Source: Patagioenas fasciata (taxonomy: Eukaryota; Chordata; Aves; Columbiformes; Columbidae). From it: a stretch of 64,000 nucleotides of DNA. Below the pieces are notes generated by a model that saw only the letters and a program-made list of their open reading frames with translations, did not search any database and was not told where the DNA came from. The DNA lies in NCBI RefSeq assembly GCF_037038585.1, contig NC_092523.1:45039001-45103000 (forward strand), in the 5' to 3' direction. Positions 26,057 to 38,586 of the stretch are shown here, piece after piece (the first letter of the stretch is position 1; every line of letters begins with the position of its first letter). The translations under genes and the position numbers were made by a program.

Positions 26057-26084
26057 AAAAAAAAAACCAACCAACCAACCAAAC
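26057..26084. repeat. Poly(A) plus (CCAA)n microsatellite
   Basis: Ten A (26057-26066) run into four tandem CCAA units (26067-26082) and then further A/C-rich sequence. Confidence 0.85.
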
Positions 26085-28310
26085 AAAAAACCAACTTGGG
26101 TACTGTGGAGATGCACCCATTTTTCATGGAATTGAAGTCTGTGGCCTGAACAGAGGAAAAAATGCTGAACTTCCTCAATAGTTAAAAATATTTTGTCTTG
26201 AACATATACAAAAATACCATGATACTGGAGAATATTAATCTTAAGGAAAAGGAAACCTCGTGTTCATTATCTACATCCCTCCTAAGGAAGCTCTGCTATT
26301 ATTGCAGTTCATACTAGAGTTAAGCCCAAAACAGTACTAAAAATTGAAGTGTCCACCAGTGTGTCACTTTTTCCCCTGAGCATGCAAAGGCTCTGAATGC
26401 CACATAAAGCAGAGCACTGAAAATGCAAACTTTAACCATGGGATTTTGTGAGCTTTCATCTATTCTTGTTTTGCCCTTGGCAAAACTTTAAAGAACTGGC
26501 TGGTTGTATCTGCATTTAAAAGTGGGTTAATAGGAAAAATGTGCAGGGATGTTGATAGCATAATTACAAAATAAATTAAAGTTTATCTTATCAGTAAAAT
26601 ACTGTTTGTGCACATTTTGGAGTGGAGAAGGTACAGAGACTTCCTTCTGGTGCTTTAAACTTTTCCAATAGCCAGTATGAAGTCCTGTTTGAAAAGGGTC
26701 AAATAGTTGCTGGAGCTTTGTACTTGCGTTTGCACATTTATACCATACATTACATTATTAATTCACCATGCAGAATGCATATACAAGAAAGTTAAGTTTT
26801 AATACAATGTGTGATGTGATCTATAGGAATTTGATCAAAAGCACTTTGTAGATCATTCTTACTTCAGGCAAAAAAAAAAAAAAATTAGAACTCCTCAGAG
26901 TTTTCCAACATATTGCTGGGAGCTCCTTCACTGGATGCAATCTTAACAGTGCCCTGGGAACAAGCTATGTAACAAGATTCACCAAAACCATTCTCTTCAT
27001 TTTCCAAATAAATATTACTGTTCCATGAGTGATCAGTAGCTCATAGGTACCAATTAATTGACCTAAAGTTTCAAGAGCAATTGAGAACATAATTTCTTCA
27101 TGATGTAAGGTTTGACCTCTTGGAAAACAGTGATAATGCTGAAGGTGGCACATGCAACTGAGTGCTACGGAAGTTACCTATGAGTGAGTGCAGGTTTTCA
27201 TTCCAGCCTTGGGCTTATCTCAAACACATCATTGTCAGCGAGGTGGCAGGGAGAACACTGCAATTAGGAATTTCCCACTTACACCGAAATTTGTTCCTCA
27301 TGTAGAAAAGCAAAGAGCTGTAGGCTGGAGAAAGCACAAGAACCAGTTCGTTGCTGAAAATTACTCTCAATTCGGTCAGAAAAAAAATAAACTAAACTTA
27401 AATGGATGTTTCCTTTATGGTGCTCTGATTTTCAGCAAGCATCAGGAGCTTGTGTTTCTTTAAAAACACTGTTGCCCAGGAAAACAATGGATTGTCAAAA
27501 TGCTCCTGTGGATTTAAACCACGTTTTTGCTGGATAGTATCAAGGAATAAAACAAAGGTCTCTAAGCAGAAATGACTTTTTATTATAAAAATAACTAAAA
27601 AAGATGAATTTAAGAACATTAAAACCCCTTCCAGTTAGAAGAAGTATCTCACTAATAAGGCAGCTACCTTGAAAATCAGAAAATATTAGCATCTGCTATT
27701 ATTTTTCTTAAGTGTATTTTAAAAGCTGGTGTAAAACCAGGGAGTGTTAAAGGGGAAATCTCTTTAAAATTCTTGCTAAATGAAATACTTTCATTAAAAA
27801 TTCTAGCAAAAAGACTTTGTTTTTAATTTTGAATGTGTTCCTTGTTCACACTAAAAAGCTTAACTCTGACCAGTGTGGAAATTACCTACAGAATTGCTTG
27901 CTTAAAAATGCTCTTACCAATGTTAAATTCTTTAAATAAGAACAATTTTTGCATTTATTAAATATGTCAGAATTATTTAAGCTTCGTTTTTTCATTAAGT
28001 CAATAAAGCAGAAAAAACATGTAATCCATAAACCTCAGCTTGTGTCCTCTTCTGATGTTAAATAAGAGTAGACAGTAGCTTTGAAGTGGTAGAGAATATA
28101 TAACTAGGCAATGCATTTCTTAGCTGTTTCAGGCCTTCTTGCACATTTCCATGACACAATGTCTGTGAGTACAATGGCATAATGCCCACTGGGGAAAAGA
28201 CTGGAATGCTATTTGTTCCCAAATCTGCATTTCCTTGTAAGGGAACAAGCTTAACTTGGTAAATGGTTTCCAACCTTTTACCACATTTTCAGATAAAAAT
28301 CAAGGTTGTC
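26085..28310. other. AT-rich noncoding DNA with a 15 bp poly(A)
   Basis: No gene recognised. An A15 run occupies 26870-26884. Open frames at 27188-27463 (plus) and 27398-27619 (minus) have no recognisable product. The 27550-28010 interval is strongly AT-rich. Confidence 0.5.

Positions 28311-28336
<26 letters not shown>
28311..28336. repeat. Poly(T) homopolymer, 26 bp
   Basis: The longest pure homopolymer in the window: 26 T. No processed pseudogene or SINE body is recognisable on its left flank, where a minus-strand retroposed transcript would lie if this were a poly(A) tail read in reverse. Confidence 0.9.
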
Positions 28337-28341
<5 letters not shown>

Positions 28342-30292
28342 CAGAGGATTAGGGAAGGAGAAGTAAACATCTTTCTGTGGTCAGTAATACTGAACACAAA
28401 GATTCTTCCTTTCACAGATCCTAAGTAGTTAATTCTTAATGTTTAGTAAACAAGCTATGTCGAGAGTTATTTCTTAATTATATAAATAGTTACATAGTTA
28501 AACCTAACAATGACTTCAAGTCTCCTAATAAAATGCTTCCTGCTGCTGCATTGGTACAGCATAATGCAGGGCTGCACTGATAGGAAAAAGCGTGGTCTCT
28601 GATGGATGCTGCTCTATAAATGTTTATAGCATAATAAAAACATCCTAAATTACATGCTCTGACAAAATATTTTTTAATTTTCTGCAGCTGACTAACACTT
28701 CTTCCAGAACAGCAGCAATTCCAGAAATGGCCTTGTAGGAAAGAGCTGAAAAGTTGTATAGTACAGTGATTGATACTGCCTCTGAATTTAGATCTGCGGT
28801 AACTGTTCAAGCATTTGTTAAATATTTGACATCATGCTCCTCGTAGGAACTATTTCCAAGGCCTAGGATAAAGCCATACCATACCATAAAGCATAATTTA
28901 GTTTCTTTGGAGGTTAGCATTTTCAGTAATTTTACTTGAATGAAAAATAATGTAGCTATACTCCTTTTAAAATACCCTCCCCATTTTCATGCATTACGCC
29001 TCTTTTTATGGCAAAGGAGGGATTTTGAAGATGTATAAGATTCCAGTGAGGAGGAACAAAAAATGATGGAAAACACTTCACATTTTTAGAGCAGGTCAAT
29101 CTAGAAGCCAGCGGACAGTAACCCAAAAGGGAACTACGCTGAGGATTAAACTAAAAACCCATTAAAAGTTCTGTGACTGGAAGGCTGGAAAATAAATGTG
29201 TGAAATAAAACTGAATGGGAGAAAAGACTCTGACGATGAATTGAGCTGGAGAATGAAAAGATGAATTCTCGGCAGTCAGAGACACGGATGATATTCCTGT
29301 GGAGCAGGAAGCCAAGCCTTTAGGCTCACACCTTACCTCCTGGCTCACTTGTAGTTCTAAACTTTTTTCAGATTTTGTAAATAAACTAAAGGGTCTCCAT
29401 TTTCACCTGGAGAGAAGACACTCAACATACATCTGATTAAATAAGAATCACCAAGACACAGAAGCTTGGCAAAAGTTCATACTTCCTTGGATTTACCTGT
29501 CATCATTGGTGAAAGCTGGGCCTGGGCCACCCTTTCCTGTATGCAACTCAAGCAGTATAGCGATGCAGTAGGCTTCAGGAGGTCTGTGTTCCACATTTGA
29601 AGCAAACATGCACTGATTCAAAGGCTTTCCGTGGAAATGAGCAGTTTGCATGATGTTTCAGTGCTGCTTGAATATCCACCTGTACACTAATACACAAAAT
29701 CTGTCCTCTTGAAGCAAGTAAAGTTCTCAAACATATCAAAGTCCACAAATGCTCAGTTCTATACCTTGCACATCCTTAATTTGCAGCTGCAAGTATATAA
29801 AAATAGCCCTTGAAAATTTTGTCTAATGAATCAGTTTAGTGAAAGAACACTTTACAAAGGGGCATACAAAACTTATTAACTATTTTTTCCTAATAGAGGA
29901 AAATCAAATCTTTAGGAAACATCTGGCTTCCCAGAATCTGTAGGAAGTCCATAGTTAACTCCCTCTATAGAAGCATAAGAAGTATTTGTTGGCTTCAATA
30001 GGAGTAATTTAATAAAGCAGCAAACAATCTCACTTAGGGAAATTACAGTGATGGATAAGACACTCACAAAAAGTGTACATGTTTATTCAGTGTACCTGAA
30101 GCTGCTACAGTGGGAAAAGGAGTGTTAAATAAGCACGACAATACTGAGCAGTGCAAGCCGGTACTGAACACAACACTGCTAAACTTCAACAGGGCAAGTA
30201 GTCCCAGTTGCAACATCTGTTTACAGCTAAACCTTTGTAAGAAGAACATTTGAACAAAGTCCTACTCAATTATACATAATTATTAAAAAAGT
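28337..30292. other. AT-rich noncoding DNA, no gene seen
   Basis: Unique-looking sequence. The 106-codon minus-strand open frame at 28490-28810 is unrecognised. No transposable-element signature found. Confidence 0.5.
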
Positions 30293-30306
30293 GGGGGGGG
30301 AGGGGG
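30293..30306 (+). other. G-rich tract (G8-A-G5)
   Basis: Eight G, one A and five G, followed by a GAGGAGGAGG stretch to about 30320. It supplies three G-triplets closely and a fourth only after a long loop, so it is a borderline quadruplex candidate. Confidence 0.5.
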
Positions 30307-30416
30307 TAGCGAGGAGGAGGTGTTGGGATACTGAAAAAAAATAATTTCTGATTTTCATCCAAAAAGCAAAGTTCTGATCTTAAATTGTACTTCAGAAGCT
30401 TGAGGAAGACACTGAC

Positions 30417-30437
30417 TTTTTTTTTTTTTTTTTTTTT
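30417..30437. repeat. Poly(T) homopolymer, 21 bp
   Basis: Run of 21 T, followed by sequence that is moderately GC-rich to about 30690 and open on the minus strand for about 110 codons (the frame includes the homopolymer as poly-Lys). If the T-run is a reversed poly(A) tail, the right flank (30438 onward) would be the body of a minus-strand retroposed transcript. I could not identify any parent gene. Confidence 0.75.
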
Positions 30438-30937
30438 GGCAATGCAGACAAACAGCTGAACCACAGAAGAATCCCGAGAGGCGTTCCACAGCTGGAAGGC
30501 TACCTACAGCTATTAGATTCGGACCAGACCACAGACAGTACGCAGTTCTAAGATGTTTGCTGCCATCTAGTGTCTCTCCGTTGCTTCCAACCTTTAAGAA
30601 AAATGCCCATCCTATTTGCCAAGTAACTCCAGAAGATAAAGTAGGCACCAACACACTATTCCGCAGCTGACATTGCAAAGGAAGACAAAACAAATGATGC
30701 TGTACGTAAGTTTAGGGTCTTGGTGTACAAACAGGATGGAAAGTCCTTTGAAAGTGGTAACTGCAAGTCCCTGCTAATGAGTCTTGGTTTGTTTCAGTGT
30801 AATAACAAGAAATATAATTTTATGTAGAGTGGAAAGAGATTAAAATATATGGTTAAATTTTATTTTTAGTATGTTTATTGGAAAGAAAAGCCTAAATTAT
30901 GTGACATTTGGGAGCATCTCAAGTTTTGGGGACATGC

Positions 30938-30977
30938 AAATAAGCAAACACCTAGAAAATAAATAAGCAAACACCTA
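30938..30977. repeat. Tandem duplication, 23 bp unit
   Basis: The 17-base word 'aaataagcaaacaccta' occurs at 30938-30954 and again at 30961-30977, giving a 23 bp period with the first unit complete. The copies are identical, so the duplication is probably recent or replication-slippage derived. Confidence 0.9.
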
Positions 30978-32220
30978 CTGCCTACCAGCTAAGTTGAAAT
31001 GGGGCTACAAAGTAGTAAGTTTCAACTTCACCTACTACAATTGTTATTTTGATAAAAAAAAACTTGATATAGCTGGAATTCAGCCTACAGATAATACATT
31101 ACCTAAAGAAGATCGTCCATATCAACAGTGCAAAACTGTAAAATACTTGGGCTCAGAATCTTTCTGTAAAGTGTTTTTGGTACCTAATAAAATTATTGAT
31201 AAAATGAGATTATTATGGCAGTGAGGTTTTCTGAAGGATCACTAAAATAATCTCAGTTTATGCTGAATGTTTATGAAGTGAACACAAAAATCTACCTGTA
31301 ATATAGTGCCCAGATATGTATGTGATAATAAACATAAGAAATCAGAACTGATGCTTCAAGAATCAGTCAGGGACTTAAAGTGCTTGAAAAGAGCAGTTGC
31401 AACAGGAAAATAACTGTCCCAAACTGCCTGTCCATGACATAAGAGGGTGCACATGAACCCTGGAGGGCTGTGGTTAATGTGTGCTACTACTTCAACACAG
31501 CTCTTCAGCAGAGGTCAGTCAATGATTGCCAGTATAAAACAAGTTTTCTTTGATGGTGTAATAAGATATGCACTCATTTTATATCAAAGAAACAGTACCA
31601 GAACCATGAAAACAGTGGTGCTAGAGCAGACTGAGCAATAAAGGCTGTCTTGCTGAATAGAAGTAATTTTTCCTAAATTCAAGGATCACTGTTATATTGC
31701 ATTATTAATGCAATTAATGTCTGTTCTTACAAAGCATGTGTTAATGCTGGTTTAAAATTAGAGATTAATTGTTCATATTATGGATTTCTATTTTTGTAAG
31801 TCAAAGCTGTTCTAGAGTAATGACATGCAAAAATACAATCACATTCACTTGCAAATGGCAAGGGTTTTTTAATGGAAAAAAGAACTGTGAACTTTCCTTC
31901 ACATTATCAGCTAACAGTTTACGCATTGCCTTTTACAGTTTGGCTAAGATGGTTAGCTATAGAAAACTGTATTCACAAATACAACTGTAGCCTAATCTCC
32001 ATTTGAGAAGCACCTATAAGGCTTTCACATGCTTCATGTACACTTTTGAAGCTTTATTGCCTGTGTTTTGGGAAATGCTTTTTTTTTTTTTTGCAAGTTT
32101 AACCTCAAAAATTAATCTCAAATTCTAGGAGAGTACCCTTACCCTGGGCCAGCTCTGATTGCCTGTGGAATTTATCTAGACAATGTGCTACTGACAGAAT
32201 GAGTCTACCCTTTATTTTGT
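30978..32220. other. AT-rich noncoding DNA, no gene seen
   Basis: Open frames at 30994-31224, 31447-31641 and 31769-31990 (all plus) are 64-76 codons each and unrecognised. A T14 run lies at 32079-32092. No other element is visible. Confidence 0.5.
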
Positions 32221-32303
32221 AGAATCATAGAATAGTTTGGGTTGAAAGGGACCTTCAAAGGTCATCTAGTCCAACACCCCTGCAATGAGCAGGGACATTT
32301 GGA
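32221..32303 (-). mobile_element. CR1 LINE, short 3'-terminal fragment
   Basis: Begins with 'agaatcatagaatagtttgg', the reverse complement of the repeated ATTCTATG terminus of CR1. It continues through 'gggaccttcaaaggtcat' and 'ctagtccaacacccctgc' to 'aatgagcagggacatt'. About 80 bp remain. The terminal octamers are better preserved than in the copy at 17022, suggesting a different or younger subfamily, though this is a judgement by eye. Confidence 0.93.
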
Positions 32304-33548
32304 CTAATGTTGCATTTTGGGGCAGCCTTTCCTATTAAGATCCATACAACTTCTATTTGTGCCTCACCCAGCCACCTTAAACCAGGACTTGAAGTGCTAT
32401 ATATTGAAACTTGTCCTTGCAGGCTTGTATTTGGGCAGGTTTTACTTTAAGTTGGTCAGGAATGTTGCTGCTTCACAGAGTGCATGCAGGCAAAGTCACA
32501 TGAATGATAACTGTACTTCAAAACTGTAGCCAGAGCATGTTCTGTAAACTTCCACCAAATGTCAAAATTAAGTATCACTGTACACAGAATCACAATATTC
32601 AGTCCTAGTGCAAGTGCCCATCACAAACAGTGAGGACACACAGGAGAGGATAATATTAATATTTTGGAGACAGTGAGGCATCCAGATGCTCCTGTTAGAG
32701 GTTAGCTTTTCTTGATTTATAAGCAAGAAAAAGATGAAGGACAAATTTTGAGAGCCTGTCTAGCATAACCGCTAGCTAAGTACAGTCTATTACAATTCTC
32801 AAGCATCTGCTCCTAAGCAGCTTTGAACACCAGCATGCCCCTATATGTTAGGACTTTGACTAGTACATTTAGAAAGTCTGCTGAAAAAAGGGCCTTGAAA
32901 GCACACATACTCCTTCCTACGAAATACTGAGGAAAATATAGTCTGTCAATTGCAAAACCTACCATCACTTGTCATCAATACTCAACTTTACATTTTTGCT
33001 TTCAGTCTCTGTGGTACACCAGTTGTGGAGAGAAAAGTAATTTAAGTCATACTCTTAAAGACTATGCTATTACATTACTTGGTCATATTACAAAATGCTA
33101 TTGTGAATCCAAAATGTAGAGGGAGACTGAAAATCATAATTTCAAAACGCAAGGCATTTCAGGAGCTGGCTTATCCTTTCTACAACTCTCTCATGAGTAC
33201 AGGTACTTATTTTCATCTGATCTCCTTCCTTCTAGCTGAAACCTTGTGTATAACCTCTTTCTCTGCATTCCCCTCTCCCGCAACCTCTTTTCCTCATTTG
33301 ACTGATCTCACTGACCAGAATGCTGCATATTTGATCTGCAAGTATTCAGACTGACCAGAAGAAGTTCACCAGCTTTGTGGTAGTCAGTCAGATACCTGAA
33401 ATCTAGAAGAGAATGAAAAATATGGAAGGAACATTGCTGTCTTTTTATAGCAGTTGTCAGGTGAACTAAAACATGCCCTCTTGACTGAAAAATAAGCAGA
33501 TGAGAGAGTAACCAAGATGATTCTCCACATTAAACACAATTTACCAGA
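32304..33548. other. AT-rich noncoding DNA, no gene seen
   Basis: No gene or additional repeat recognised. The plus strand is open for 96 codons at 33064-33354, with no recognisable domain. Confidence 0.5.
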
Positions 33549-33551
33549 ATA

Positions 33552-33583
<32 letters not shown>
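33549..33583. repeat. Compound (AT)n/poly(T) microsatellite
   Basis: Ten AT units (33549-33568) pass directly into a T run ending at 33583. A prime candidate for length polymorphism. Confidence 0.92.
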
Positions 33584-36500
33584 GTGAGCATCTCTCACTG
33601 TAATTTGACAGAAGTTTGAAACTGAATTCATTTAGTCTGTTGAAAAGCCCACCCTCAACTTTTGGAATTTAACCAGGTATTTGTTTTGAGCTGCTTTGCA
33701 CTTACAGATTCCTTCACTTGTATTCAGGGAAGCACTTTCAGTGTTTTAGGTGGAACCTAATAAACTGTACTAGAGATATACAACAGCAAAAATGTAACTC
33801 TAAAGAAAACTCAGACTTTCTCACTCATCCTTAGCTAAGTTTTTCATTAAAATAACCTGCCACCTCGACTGTTTAGTAAAACTTTACTAGCCTGAACACA
33901 ATCCTTGAACTACAGCCCACATGCCACTGCTACTACTTTTGTTAGGGGAGCATTTTAAACACTCTTGGGATATGACTGACTGAGTGGACAATCATTCAGG
34001 TAGCTTGTCTGTTGTGGAAAGTATTTTGAGCATCAGAAGAGATGCCCCGTAGAAGAAAATCCCCTGCAGGCTGAGGTGGTGGGGAAACTGGGGGGGACAT
34101 GTCACAGCCCTGCAGGAGGCATATGCCCCGGGTTTTGGAAACAGCCAGATTCATTCAACAGGCATAGAGCCACAGACTTGTTTGTGTCTGTGGTGCAGGT
34201 GGATTCAGAGACCCTAGACTAGTGTCCTGCAGCTTCTGGGACAGGTTTCTAATCAGGAGGTGGCTTTCTGAGGGTAGTTGCTCTGGCTTGATCACACTGA
34301 CCAAGGGCACTGGGTTGAGGTAGCTAGGTATAGCATTGAACTGCCTTTACACTTTAGAAAACAGGTAAAAAGTAATCTGAAATACCATTAAGAGTTCAGT
34401 CTTAACATCAGATATAAAATGGTGTCTGTATTTTGGATTCCTGATAATGGAAGCTAAAGCTTGTTCTCCATGCACTGGAGGGCACTGCAGCACTGAGGAA
34501 GAAACATGCTTCAAAAGGACATTCCAGAAAACATTGAAATTTCAGATATGAGAAGAGGCTGGGGGAATCAGAAGACAGCAGAGCACCAGTCATTCATTAC
34601 TGATCTGGCACACTCAGTCCCCCTTCAGTTGGAAGTGTTGCAGCTTTATATAGCCCTGCAAAGGTCTCAGCAAACCTCTACATAGGCAGGCTCCATAGCC
34701 TCAGATATGTGCTCGATGTTTCCTTTTCAAGTACAGTAATTTCATTCAAGTACTTAAATTGATTTTTTTTCATGTATTACAGTATGTTTCAGATTTTAGT
34801 GAACAAAATACACAGCTAATCCTGCCCACCCAAAAAGAGCCAGGTAAACAGCAGAAGAGGTCTCAGTTTTGCAGTTTGTGTTATTTGGTCTGTTCATAAT
34901 ATAAGCATCAATTAGGTCTTTTTTTATTTTAGATCAGTGATGTTTTCCTGAAAACCAGGATCAGGTGCCACAGTACTTTTTCCTTGTTTCTCCAGCCAAA
35001 TCCTTTAGCTCTTTATGAGAGCTCCATCTCTCTGCATTCAAGAGAAGCAGAGAATCTTAGAGGTGATGGCTCTGCCCTGCATAAGAAACAGAAAACAAAA
35101 AAAGATTCTCTGTAGTGGAAACAGGAAAAAGAATGATTAAAATAATAGTTAAGCTATTTTAAGAAAAATTCTTCCTGTGACTCTCAAAAGCAAACCTGAG
35201 ACACACTGTGTAGGTGTGATGGCATTCCTACCTTTACACAGTCAGAACATGGATCAGAAACATAGATCCTTTTTTCACTTTTCCTCCCAGTCACAGCATT
35301 TACACTCCTTTTCAACTCCAGTTGTCAATTATCTACCACTCAGGCACTGTAATAAATTGCAATTCTGTCATTTTACATGTTACTGCTCTAAGTCATATGT
35401 TATTTCTCTCCCATTGCAATTCTGTCCCTTCATCCTCCATCTTGTGTTAAAGTGTCCTCCCACCTTCCTTTTGCTTGCCAGTCTCCTACTCTGTGTCTCA
35501 CCCTTCATTCCAAATCCACCAGCTACATCTCAAGGCGGTTCTTTTGGTTTCATCTTTTTGCACCTTCTCTCTCACACACATTTGTCTCTTTGCTATACGT
35601 TTACTCAAGGTCAGAAGTTTCTTCCTGTTTGTTGAGGAGAGGCCTGGCTGCAACCCTCTCCTGACAACTCTGCTAAGGTCTCTTACCAGCTAATGGGGAA
35701 GGGAAGGCTTACAGCAAGAGAAGTAACCATTGAGAGGAGTGAGACTGTGGTGTAAAACAAGTTGCAATGCTAATGGGAGAAACAGGCAGACAGAGCTTCT
35801 TAGGGTTTCTGTGAAATTGCTCCCAAACTCCGATTTCATGCAAAGCAGTAAGATCAGTTTTTACCTCCCATGTTGCAACAACCTCAGGGCATGCACATCA
35901 TCAATGCTTAGGTCTCTGTCTCAGGATGGCAAGCAGTGATTTTACAGAGCAGAAAACTATGCCACTTTGTGAGAAAAAAATGATGGCAAATACAGTTACT
36001 TACAAGAGACAGCATTAGCTCCCAGAGTCTGGAACAAGGTATCAGGAAATAAATGCATTTATCTTACAGGCCTATGATCTTCAGTCCCACCCATGCTGGG
36101 CTGTGTACTAAGTTAAGGAAGCAGAGCTAGATGTGCTTTAAGCTTGTGGCAAAGACCAAAGCAAGCTCTTGCTGTGGCTGTAAATCACATTCTGTGCCAG
36201 GTTTCAGCAATATAAGCTAGTTAGGCAGAACTGAACATGAAAAGAAAGTGAAGTTGTTATTTTGATTCAGTAATATCTGTATCAATACAAATGAAAACTT
36301 TGTATTTTAAGCTGCATGAAGTTATTTATCAGTATAAGTAAAGCTTTCAACAACACCAGAATGAATTCTCTATTTGAGCCTTATCCTAACAGGGTTTAGT
36401 TCCTCTGGTCCTTACACTTGGTTAGTTTTATTATAGAACCAGGCATCTTCCCAGACAATAAAATATATATATATACACTCAAGCTTATAAAATCTAAGTA

Positions 36501-38340
36501 AAAACAGATTTCTTGCTGTCTATCTACTAGCATCTGTGCTAATCAGTAATGGGAGGAGACAAGAGGGGGAAAAAAAGCAAGAGCTATTTGTGTGCTTGGC
36601 TATGTCTTGTGATAACATTATGCTGGAATCATTCTCTCATCACCCTGTCAAACTTGTTTAGCTTAAAAAGGTCAATTAAAAAATGCAGAATGCAGATTTA
36701 CTTGTTCTGAAGTGAAGAGGTGTAGCATCCAGAAAATGTAAACTTCTACTCACACAAATCACCATTTTCAAGAAGATGGCAAATCTGTACAGCATGCTAC
36801 AAATCGAAGAATTTGTTCTGATATCATTTTGATATAAAATTAAGAAGCTTTTCATGCTGTAACTTGTTTAACTGTACAGGGGCTAAAGAAGACCTGTACC
36901 ACCCTTCTCAATGCTAGGATAACCCAATACTGCAGGAGCAGGGCACGCATCTTTCAGAATGGTGCCACTCCTCACGTGCATGTAATCATGACAGGGTAGA
37001 GAGAAGGCTGTGACTTGTTTCCGCCTCTGAGATATGTTGCAGGAAACCCAGCTGGACTACACAAGCTTCCCTTTAGAACAAGACAGTCCTAAGGATTATA
37101 GAAGGTACTATTGGCTATTTTTTGTAGGTGCTAGCTCAGTTTTTATGACATGAGCTCATCTCCTGCCTAGAAGAATGACATATCTGCACCACAACACATT
37201 TCTCTCTATGCCAGACACCTAAGGTAGTTCAGAACTGTCTGGCTGGCTGTACTGGTGAGTACAAATACTCAGGTATGGTGCTTGTCTTCTCTTTAGTGTC
37301 TTTGGGAGGAGGTCAGGTTAATCAATCAATTCAGTTTGCAGATTGTACCTAGTTCTGGAGCTGGTTTATTCGCTAGTTAGCTGAGCATTTCTACTTCATT
37401 TTGTGGGTAATTAAGCAGCTGAATAAAAGCTTCAAATTCAAAATTATGCCAATGTATGTGAAATATTTGTAATTGTCTCCAACTCAGAGTGTTAATGCTG
37501 CAGAGAGCATAACAAGCTGATTTGATTATGCCCAGTGTTATTCAGCAAGGGAAATGCATTCACTCAATGTTGCTAGGCTACCAGCCTTATTTACAGATAG
37601 TTAGAAGCTTCCAGGGCAGAGAGAGCTGAAAAGCTTCAAGAGCAGATGTAAGATGGGGAAATAATAAATGACACTGATGATACATTAGAATTCATTTGAG
37701 TTTTCACCGTACTGTGAGATCCCAGTGAGTAAACAGGTAAGCAGCAAACACCTCAGTACTTAAGTAACCCATCACACTGCAAGTGATAGAGTTTGAGAAA
37801 ACAGAGAGAGTAAGATGGAAAGAAACCACTGGTACTGCACAGTAGTTAAACCAGTTGAAAAATTTAACATAGATTTTCAGTTTTGGAATTAGCAGTTGAA
37901 AATCAGGTCACCAAGAATGTGTATAAGAACAAGAACATGCACCTAGAGAGGAAGCTATTAACATAAAAATTCACTGTTAATAGATGCTAGTTGGGCTAAC
38001 CTAATGAAATGGAATCTTCTTATTTGCATTTTGTTGTTGTTATTTCAGCTGGACACATACCCTGGTGCATACCTTGTTTAGCAATGTGACTACCCAAAAG
38101 GAAGAGCCTTGCTTCCAACAAGCTCCATACAGCTTATTTTGGAGATTTGACAAGTGTCAGCAGTGTTATAATTATAAAGCAAACCTACCTGCAGCACTTC
38201 ACAGCTTGTCCTCAGGGTCCTTCACCAGCTTTGTCTTTGCAGGGCACAGCAAGGTCCAGCTGCTTTCTCTTGGATAGGAACCCAGGAGCTGAGGACCCTC
38301 ACCCATGGCACTGTCCCACAGGTCTGGACATAGATGGGGA
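33584..38340. other. AT-rich noncoding DNA, no gene supported
   Basis: Contains the longest open frame of the window (plus, 35177-35635, 152 codons). It starts at GTG, not ATG, has a Ser/His/Cys/Leu-rich translation of pyrimidine-rich DNA, and matches no family I know, so I do not call it a gene. A perfect 8 bp stem with an 8-base loop is at 34170-34193. A short (AT)n sits at 36463-36475. Confidence 0.5.
34170..34193. repeat. Inverted repeat, 8 bp stem and 8-base loop
   Basis: Arms 'ccacagac' and 'gtctgtgg' are perfectly complementary around 'ttgtttgt'. Flanking bases do not extend the pairing beyond one possible G-T pair. The hairpin is too short for a microRNA precursor, and no poly(T) release signal follows. 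Confidence 0.7.
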
Positions 38341-38347
38341 TCAGATA

Positions 38348-38370
38348 GACATAGTGGGACATAGTGGGAC
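38348..38370. repeat. Tandem repeat, 10 bp unit, 2.3 copies
   Basis: Two perfect 'gacatagtgg' units plus 'gac', bracketed by 'cagatag' on both sides. It lies 130 bp upstream of the 40 bp tandem duplication, in the same GC-richer patch. Confidence 0.85.
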
Positions 38371-38500
38371 CAGATAGAGCCAAGGGCTGCAACATGGTTC
38401 AACAACAGTCACAGACCAGCAGAAGGGATGGACCATGCCAGGAACAGCAGAAGCTTGGCTAGAGACAGGGCTATAACACAGCTCCAAGATCCAACCTAGA

Positions 38501-38586
38501 GTCAAATTATCAGTAGCACAAGTCCACAACCCAGCTGGGAGTCAAATTATCAGTAGCACAAGTCCACAACCCAGCTGGGAGTCAAA
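38501..38586. repeat. Tandem duplication, 40 bp unit
   Basis: Two identical 40 bp copies (38501-38540 and 38541-38580) begin with 'gtcaaattatcagtagcaca' and end with 'cccagctggga'. They are followed by the first six bases of a third copy. The bases just before the first copy (ccaacctaga) resemble a degraded unit end, so the array may once have been longer. Perfect identity over 80 bp points to a recent event, a variable copy number, or an assembly artefact. Confidence 0.95.

Noticed and set aside
34170..34193. Hairpin considered as a microRNA precursor or terminator
   Set aside because: The stem is only 8 bp with no extension. A microRNA precursor needs a much longer imperfect stem, and intrinsic terminators do not apply to an animal nuclear genome.
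35177..35635. Longest open frame (152 codons, plus strand)
   Set aside because: Begins at GTG, not ATG, translates pyrimidine-rich low-complexity DNA, overlaps two other open frames on the same strand, and shows no recognisable domain or splice context.
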